Shown piece by piece: positions 57,480-64,000 of a DNA stretch of 64,000 nucleotides; position 1 is the stretch's first letter, and each line of letters opens with the position of its first letter. The stretch lies in NCBI GenBank assembly GCA_917880885.1, contig OU862913.1:44301460-44365459 (forward strand), given 5' to 3'. The notes under the pieces are model-generated. The model saw only the letters and a list, made by a program, of their open reading frames with translations, searched no databases and had not been told where the DNA came from. A program made the position numbers and the translations under genes. The DNA comes from Limnephilus marmoratus (Eukaryota; Arthropoda; Insecta; Trichoptera; Limnephilidae).

Positions 57480-57838
57480 TAAACCACGTAATTTTAAAAA
57501 TAGAAATTTTTTTAATGAAAAATTTTAAAGTTTAAAAAACGGCTCACCATACGTTTATTCTAACTAAAATTACTGTTAACAAAAAAAATAAAAATCGCAC
57601 ACTTATTTTATTGGACAAATATATTTTATACTTTATTATCACCTCACTTTTTGTGGTTTCATGTAAAAAAAAATCCTTAAAATTTTTTTTTTTTTTTCAA
57701 ATTTTGGTTTCATAACTTTTTGATTTTAATATAAAGCGTGTTGTTTTCTCTTTCCATTACCGTTTATATTTTATATCATACTTTTCATTATTAAAATAAG
57801 GCAGGCACAACGATTTCTATGAGGCATATGTGAGCTGG
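57480..57838 (-). mobile_element. TTAA-MITE, reverse copy
   Basis: Complement of the family middle (ACCTCACTTTTTGTGGTTTC, TTTCATAACTTTTTGATTTT). One end is missing where a LINE begins. Confidence 0.6.
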
Positions 57839-58310
57839 CCAAAGATATTGAAATATAAATATAATAATCTCGATCTTAATACATTAGAAGCCCGCCGAAA
57901 AATATTTTTAGGAAAACATTTTTTTAAGATAATCTCTGGAACTATACATAATCCACCTATTTTGAAAGAGATTAACTTATATGTCCCAGACAAGTATACT
58001 CGTGGAAGGTCCCATACCCTTTTTTATGCTCCAAAAGCGAGGACTTCTGCCTATCAGAACGCGCCAGTCAACAGAGCGACTGAACTGCTCAACGAGTCTG
58101 CATTGAACATTGACATTTTTAACGTAACCTACAGGCCAGGCAGTTTAACAATTATCTTTTGACGTATGTCACAAAGTAGTGAAACTGACCTTTTTATGTG
58201 TTTTGCTATACTTTTTGTCTAATTTGTAATCTTCTCCATAATGTATTGGTGAATAACCGTTTTACGGAGAATATGAAAAAATAATTAAATAATTTATTAA
58301 TTAAATAAAT
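57839..58310 (+). pseudogene. Jockey-like LINE 3' end, copy 3
   Basis: LDLNTLEARRKIFLGKHFFK, KEINLYVPDKYTRGRSHTLF and NRATELLNESALNIDIFNV to a TGA at 58160-58162: the last 100 or so codons of a non-LTR RT, still open. Confidence 0.75.
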
Positions 58311-58311
58311 T

Positions 58312-58624
58312 AAATAAGTAGATGTGCTATCTGCTGTTTTTACTATATGGGTCTGCGCTTCCGGGTGTCGCCGATATTGTTTACCAATTATCAAATTAAC
58401 TGAAAGAACAAATAATTAACGAATAAACCAAACGAACGTTAAACTAAATTAACGAATTCTTTTCTTATTCAAAATATATTGTTAACCAATATTAATGCAC
58501 ATTTTCAAAAAATCTACGAAATGAACAAATTCTTTTTGTATGAAAACTACGCTAATTAGTGCGTAGTCCGGCGACAGTTGCGCGGACACCATAGCATATC
58601 TCTTCTGTATTTGAATATCTTTGG
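58312..58624. mobile_element. MITE-J, copy 2
   Basis: AAGTAGATGTGCTATCTGCT to TTTGAATATCTTTGG, very similar to 50347-50671 but without the left end. Confidence 0.75.
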
Positions 58625-59032
58625 AGCTGGCACAAATATGGTCTCCTGGGAGTAGGGTTCCCAGATCAAAAAATCAAAATCCCGGAGAAAATTCCTGACA
58701 TTTGAAAAAAATTCCGGTCTTTCTTGTAAATATAATATTAATGTCGTTATCAGTGGCATAGCGAGGGGGGGGGGGGGTGGCCCGCCCCGGGTGCCATCCA
58801 TCCGAGTGTCATCCCCAAGAGCACAATTCTCTAGCCACCCCCCACCCCCCCCCCCCCGGACGAACAATTTTTTTATGAAGTCAAAATTTGTGTTTGTCAA
58901 CTTTAATGGGAGGGGGGGGGAGGGTGACTCTAATCAAGCAACGAAGTTTTGAGATTAAATGCCAATAACTAATGGACCATTATTCTGAGCAGCTGGACCA
59001 GGAAAAGTTACGGAATTAAAAAAGATATACTC
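58625..59032. other. Unassigned, with a G/C-run pair
   Basis: GTAGGGTTCCCAGATCAAAA...ATCCCGGA and CAGTGGCATAGCGAGGGGGG resemble ends of other DNA transposons. A G-run (58767-58779) and a C-run (58847-58858) can pair. Confidence 0.45.
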
Positions 59033-59664
59033 TTTTTGTTTTTTGAAGAGTTTTATTAAGACGACAATATACCCTAAAATATATTGAGAATCTAAACGAC
59101 TTAAGTAAAGACGCCGTGTATACAAATTACGACTCGCGACCCGTGTATTGGACGGACCTACTGTCGAATTTGCCGTATCAAAAAAAGAAGAAGAAGATAA
59201 AATAATGTGGGAATCTTAACGACGTAAGTGAAGAAAGCGTGTGAACAAATATGCGCCGCGGCACGGCGTATTGGACGAACGTACGGTCGAATTCACGCCT
59301 AGCAGACCTGGAAATACGACCTTTCCGCCGCGTTCATTTTAATTAATTCTGAAGAACGTGTTACAAATATTTAAAATGTGTCTCCATGTTGTCCTTCCGA
59401 AGTTATTAATTCATTGTCTAGAAAAATAAAATCTGGTGCTTACCGCTAACTTTATAGTTGAAAAACGGGTTATAAAGTTTTAAAATCGTTGTACGTAAAA
59501 TATATTAATGGTAAGGTACTGTTTTAATTCATCTAAAATATAAATAACTTGCATTCCTCGTGCGGCATGGAAATAAAAAGTTATTATAGTTACGAATTCG
59601 CCGGAAATGATTAAAATGTGAGTTTTGAACAAACAAAAAATATTAGGATTGTGTACCGCCTTAA

Positions 59665-59922
59665 ATGTACATTTGTTACTTAAATTTATTTTTTAACGAT
59701 TGTGACGCACAGTATGTAGGTATGACAACTAGAAATTTCAAAACTAGAATCAGGGAACATGAACTTTGTTTACGAAATAATAATTACTCCGAATTTGCGA
59801 ATCATTTAATAGAGTCAGGCCATAACTTCAATAAAGAAAAAACAAAATTTAAACATTGCAATATAAACTCATACTCTAATCTTTGTGCTTTAGAAACGCT
59901 CGAAATAAACAAAAAAAATTAA
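59665..59922 (+). pseudogene. Penelope GIY-YIG endonuclease fragment
   Basis: DCDAQYVGMTTRNFKTRIRE continues as HELCLRNNNYSEFANHLIES, GH. This is the YVG...R...EH...H pattern of the Penelope C-terminal nuclease. The RT part is absent and the open frame stops at 59920-59922. Confidence 0.85.
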
Positions 59923-60074
59923 ATCTAAAATTAATTTATTGAATAAAATAATAGCGCCTTGCAAATCTCCTTTACTAACCATGTTTCCGTATAATATTGA
60001 CTCCTCCCACCGCTTTCCCCCTCCCCCCAAAATCAATTAATCTTTTGTACTTGCATTTAATTTTTAAGTAAGTT

Positions 60075-60593
60075 TGTAGCGCGCCGTTTTTACGCTTGCC
60101 ACTACACCATCTCTTTCCCCCGTACAGCGCCATCCTGCTCACCCACCCCTAAGCAAACCAGGATGCGCCGACGCCTTCTGCGCATCTCCCACCCTCGAGC
60201 CGCTACATAAACCACACCCCGCAACAAGGAATGGGCTATATAACAGGCTGCGCGCCCTAAATCAGTCAGTTCGTCTGCAGCTCGCTCTTGGCTAGTACGC
60301 TCCCTTAGTTGCACTTCGTCCTCTGGCACGACCCTCTAAGGAGTATTCTACTACCATAAGTAAAGCACCAACCAGACCCCCGACTGCTGCCTTAGTTGCG
60401 CTTCGTCCTATGGTACGACCCTCTAAGCAGAACCACAGTCAGTTTTGTTGTTCCCAAAGCCTAACGGCAAGGTTCCCTCCGATCCCTTGCTCAGTTAATT
60501 AGTGAATTGATACATTGTGACTATTTTTACCATATTATGTGATCTGTGAACTTACTTTCTTAAATAAATAACCTTTTACCAACAATTGTGTTA
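60075..60593 (+). mobile_element. Solo LTR candidate
   Basis: TAAGTT occurs at 60069-60074 and 60594-60599. Begins TGTAGCGCGCC. TATATAA at 60237-60243, initiator ATCAGTC with A at 60264 (27 bp on), AATAAA at 60563-60568. The 3' end TTA is not the usual CA, so the boundary may be off by a few bases. A related pair of direct repeats lies within (CTTAGTTGCACTTCGTCC at about 60304 and again at about 60391). Confidence 0.65.
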
Positions 60594-60837
60594 TAAGTTT
60601 TAATTCTGCTCGTGAATGATACGGTTGTATCGAAACCGGTCGCGGAAAAATTAAATTTAAGTAACAAATGTACATTTAATAAAACTCTTCAAAAAACAAA
60701 ATGTCTAGAAATTGTTACATAGTTAATGCCCAAGAAATACAAAAAAAAGATATACTCTTTTATATTTACTATTCAGGCACAAAATGCCAATGTAGAAAAG
60801 GTATTTTCCAATGGGAACCCAATTAACATTAACCCTC

Positions 60838-61310
60838 TTAAGGCTCTGCAACCGGGACCGAAAAGAAGAAGATGGAGAGATACGAAATTACGAATGTTAG
60901 AGGAGAGCGCTAACATTTGCGGCGACAAAATCGATGCGAAAATTGCGAAAATTTTTAATAAAACACGACTCGTTTAAAATAGAGCAAAAATCTCGCGGGC
61001 ATTATCTTAAACACCATTTAAAGAAACACTGTGAATTTTTTCATACATGTGTATGAAAACACACATTTTTTCATACATATGTATATAACTTGTAAAATAA
61101 CTGAAACAAGCGTGTTAATAATAATTTTTGGAGCATACTTTGCGATTTTTTTCTATCGAGGGATTTTATATAATTTGCGTTTCGGCGCGGGCAAAATCTA
61201 GGTATTATCTTCAAAAATAACATATATTTTTTTTAAGAGCTTTAAAACTTACCGTGTTTAAGGGAAACAAGTAATAAATCGGTACAAATCCGAGTTGCGG
61301 GGCCTTAACA
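60838..61310 (+). repeat. Repeat G, uninterrupted copy
   Basis: Matches 35335-35668 plus 37455-37555 without the LINE. Contains an open stretch (60726-60977) ending KIAKIFNKTRLV, not recognised. Confidence 0.8.
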
Positions 61311-61384
61311 ATTTAAAAAATATGACTTGCGAAATGTTCTACAAAACTATTATTAAAGATTCGGAAGTGTTGAACAATATTTCC

Positions 61385-61662
61385 GGGAATACATTTCTCT
61401 AATTACACAAAATATAACTAAGTGACCCCGAAGGGATGTGCAGAGAGGATGTACCACTGAGTAACAAAAGTATTAATATTTTCCTTCAAATGCATCACGG
61501 AAAATCTACTTGTCTATATACTGTGTATACCAGCGCATATGTTAAAAAAATCGACATTGTATTTAAATTCTTTCGATATCCATACGAACTTATTATTAAG
61601 GGATTTTTAAAGTCGATTTAACGTTTGAAATTGATAAATAATGCAAATTTTTTTTTATAGTA
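61385..61662. mobile_element. MITE-L, copy 4, partial
   Basis: AACTAAGTGACCCCGAAGGG, AAATCTACTTGTCTATATAC and CCAGCGCATA are the family landmarks; both terminal repeats are missing. Confidence 0.6.
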
Positions 61663-61664
61663 AA

Positions 61665-61780
61665 CTAGCTTTTTCCCGCAGCTTCGCTCGCATGGTGTAA
61701 GGGGGGTTCCCACTCCCCCTCCCCCCCCCCCCTCTCACCGTGCTCTCTCCCACCCTCCCCCTTCCCCCTCCCAGGAGGTC
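61665..61780 (-). mobile_element. Helitron-D 3' end, reverse
   Basis: CTAG at 61665-61668, then TTTTTCCCGCAGCTTCGCTC and a C-rich core, truncated at a Helitron-B copy. Confidence 0.6.
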
Positions 61781-62200
61781 GAAAACACTGCCTAATCTTT
61801 TTGGGATATAACAAAACAATACATGGTTGGATATTACTCTTTTATAGATCTACAAAAAAGTCCGTGAAGGCATATATCTATCTTTTACGGATAGCTTACT
61901 ATACCCATTCTATCTTCTAAAAAAATGGTCACGTACATTGCGGTAATTGAAAAGTTATTTAGACGAATACAGTATTAATCCTTTTATTAACTTAAATACG
62001 TTAGTTACCCCAAGCATTTCATGCAAATTATTATAATCTTTCACACCATCTCTACGTATTATAAATTAATGTCCTCCGCGGCATCTGTCTGTCTCTTTGC
62101 GATAAACTCAAAGACGGCGGTGGTTATAAAAGTTGGATAACCATCCAGTAGATGACGTTGTGTTTTATTAGCCACAGCAACGCGTGGCCGGGTCAGCTAG
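61781..62200 (+). mobile_element. Helitron-B, copy 2
   Basis: CGAAAACACTGCCTAATC to GCCACAGCAACGCGTGGCCG and CTAG (62197-62200); matches 34507-34921 closely. Confidence 0.7.
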
Positions 62201-62392
62201 TTTTAAATAAAAAGCTGGATACTAAATATAGGGAGATCAGAAATAGAAAATAAACTGATTTATTTATTTATTTATTACACGCCTTGATGTGCTTTTACAT
62301 TATAATTTATAAGTTGAGTAACAAACAATGAAGAAAATATAATACAATGAGAAAAGAAAATACATAATACAATGTAATAACAAAACATATCT

Positions 62393-63162
62393 ATAATATA
62401 AAAATGAATCGCTAAATTTGTTGGTAAGCGCAAATCTAAAGAGCAGCTGAACCGATTTCGCTAATTCTTTTTTTAGAATATTCCTTGAAGTACGAGGATG
62501 GTTCTTACGGAGAGAAAAATTAAGAAAATTTCGCAGAAAATTAGATAATAACAGAAAACATCGCACGTTTGACAGTTCGCGTGTTAGAGAATGACATTTT
62601 GCAAAACAATGAATGATTGTTCAATCAGGATTCTATTTTTGAAAAGTTGAAAAATTTATTTAAAGTAGGTACTCCCCTAATAGTTTGAATCTAATCAAGA
62701 ATTTTAGATATTTTAAATAGGTACCTATGTTAGGTACCAAATTTAATATACATGAGAAATGGAAATTTGAATAAAAATTGTAAAAGCTGGCACGCGGGCT
62801 GTTTAAAAACTGAATGTACTGGGATTGAATATATGGAACGCGGGAGGAGGGTTGGCGAAACGAGTGAACGGGAAAGGGAAGAGGGAAGGCGGGGAAGGTG
62901 GAAGGGGAACGGGGAGGGGGAGGGGACGTGTGAGGGGGAGGGGAACTCGGGAGGGGGGGGTTCGCGGGACGGGGGAAGGGGGAAGGGGGGGAGTGGAGTG
63001 GGGAGAAGGAAGGTGGAGGTGGCGGAGTGGGAACGCGAGAGAGGAAGAGGACTCAGGAGAAGAAGGGGAGGCGGAAGGCGAACGGGACGTATGGGAAAGG
63101 ACACTCAGAGAGAAACAATTTCCTTATTAAATGGCATAGCAACGCATGCCGGGACCAGCTAG
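62393..63162 (+). mobile_element. Helitron-C, copy with long purine core
   Basis: ATATAAAAATGAATCGCTAA at the left; AAAGCTGGCACGCGGGCTG; a G-rich core (62835-63080); GGCATAGCAACGCATGCCGG and CTAG at 63159-63162. Confidence 0.7.
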
Positions 63163-63835
63163 GAATAAAATAAAAATACATATTATGTAAAAATGATAAG
63201 AAGTCTCATATTCAATACGTATAATAAAATAAAAATTGAAGAAATTATGTAAATCTATTATTTGTGCCTAGAAGAATAAAAGTGATAGAATATACAACAT
63301 TAATTAATTTATACTGATTAGTTTTAAGATGAAATATATCAAATACAAACTAAAACCGAATCTAGCGAACTGAATTATAGAAAACACTATCTTATTTACT
63401 TTATAATTATTAAAAAAAAAAACTACATGATATACATAATGTCTAATTCATATTAATTTCTTAAAATTAAATTATAATATGTAAATGAAATCCTCAGCAC
63501 GGGAGATCTCAGTGAGGATATCATTATCTCTATTTGTTATTAAGAAATGAAGACAATAAATCATTATTATTATTATAAAACAAAGACGCAAGCAGATAAA
63601 ATTTGATTTCTTTCCTTATTTATCTCAAAACTGGTAAATATGCAGTTAGTCCACCTCACGGATAATACGGAACGTTCGTGTTGTTGAAGTTTGATGCACG
63701 GATAATACGGAATGTTCCTTTTTTTAACAAATAGACGTCGGAAGTACCAATCTTATAAAATAAATTCTGTAAAATAATAAACTCGCATTTGATAAGTTTT
63801 AAGATTTTCACGGCCAAAAGCATTTTCGTTATTTG
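63163..63835. other. AT-rich tail of the window
   Basis: No gene recognised. AATAAATCATTATTATTATT near 63557 looks like a retroelement tail, and a GATAATACGGAA motif occurs twice (63661 and 63700). Confidence 0.4.
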
Positions 63836-63998
63836 TTTTTGGGGTGTTATGCCGTGTTCTTTAGCCAACGTTTCGGACATCGTTGCAGTGTCCATCATCA
63901 GGGCAGATCCGGCAGATCCGGTAGATGTGGACACTGCAACGATGTCCGAAACGTTGGCTAAAGAAGGAGGTAGCGCAACACGGCATAACACCCCAAAA
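63836..63998. repeat. Palindrome with hammerhead-like core
   Basis: Arms 63836-63893 and 63928-63998 pair along nearly their whole length; the right arm has a 12-nt extra (AGGAGGTAGCGC region, 63966-63977). On the minus strand the left arm reads CUGAUGA (63901-63895), GGACA...UGUCC as a stem, then GAAA (63874-63871). Confidence 0.8.
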
Positions 63999-64000
63999 CA

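Larger units (their letters stand above)
59033..60703 (+). mobile_element. Penelope-like element remnant
   Basis: TTTTGTTTTTTGAAGAGTTT at 59033 and its complement at 60681-60700 form inverted flanks. A second inverted pair (AAATGTACATTTGTTACTTA at 59664, complement at about 60660-60680) lies closer to the coding remnant. Between them are the endonuclease fragment, a solo LTR and a GGTTGTATCGAAACCGGTCG motif (60620-60639). Confidence 0.65.

Noticed and set aside
60726..60977. hAT dimerisation domain (NANVEKVFSNGN)
   Set aside because: The resemblance is limited to a few residues, the second copy of the repeat at 35335 does not include it, and no other hAT motif is nearby.

Overview
The window is nuclear DNA of an insect, most likely a moth or butterfly. 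The sequence shows spliced genes with GT-AG introns, very AT-rich spacers, short TTAGG arrays (the insect telomere motif, here interstitial), TTAA-flanked piggyBac-type elements, many short Helitron-like elements ending in CTAG, and the tail of a non-LTR retroelement of a type common in Lepidoptera. The order is inferred; nothing fixes the species. No bacterial-style gene organisation was seen.

Only two host genes can be supported, and both look immune-related. (1) Positions 1-4647 (+) hold the 3' part of a STAND NTPase (NACHT domain plus about 25 ankyrin repeats), open at the left edge of the window. (2) Positions 54728 back to 19916 (-) hold a complete eight-exon gene for a secreted clip-domain serine protease homologue of the phenoloxidase-activating-factor-2 type, 396 residues. 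Its catalytic Ser is replaced by Gly, so it should act as a cofactor and not as a protease. All eight exons join in phase with consensus splice sites. About 1.2 kb of coding sequence is spread over 34.8 kb, because the introns are filled with mobile DNA.

Layout: 1-4.65 kb NACHT-ankyrin gene; 4.86-8.27 kb decayed piggyBac-like element with a second element nested in it; 8.3-19.9 kb repeats, including an 82-bp x3 and a perfect 90-bp x8 tandem array, a decayed LINE, a SINE pair and a hAT element with an 8-bp target duplication; 19.9-54.7 kb the protease-homologue gene, with nested TEs (solo LTR inside a LINE, TTAA MITE inside a LINE inside another TTAA MITE, Helitrons, Tigger-like, hAT-like and Tc1-like elements) and several minisatellites; 54.8-64 kb downstream of that on the map (upstream of the gene's start) more Helitrons, hAT-like elements, short TTAGG arrays, a Penelope-like element carrying a GIY-YIG endonuclease fragment and a solo LTR, and a large palindrome at the right end.

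The two genes point in opposite directions, their 3' ends face each other across about 15 kb of repeats, and nothing shows that they are co-regulated. The unusual signals outside them are a triplicated splice-acceptor segment at exon 7, a long hairpin whose loop holds a tRNA-like acceptor/T-arm, and a palindrome with a hammerhead-like core. Repeat labels used below (Helitron-A to -D, TTAA-MITE, F block, MITE-L, -M, -J, repeats A, G, K) are local to this annotation.
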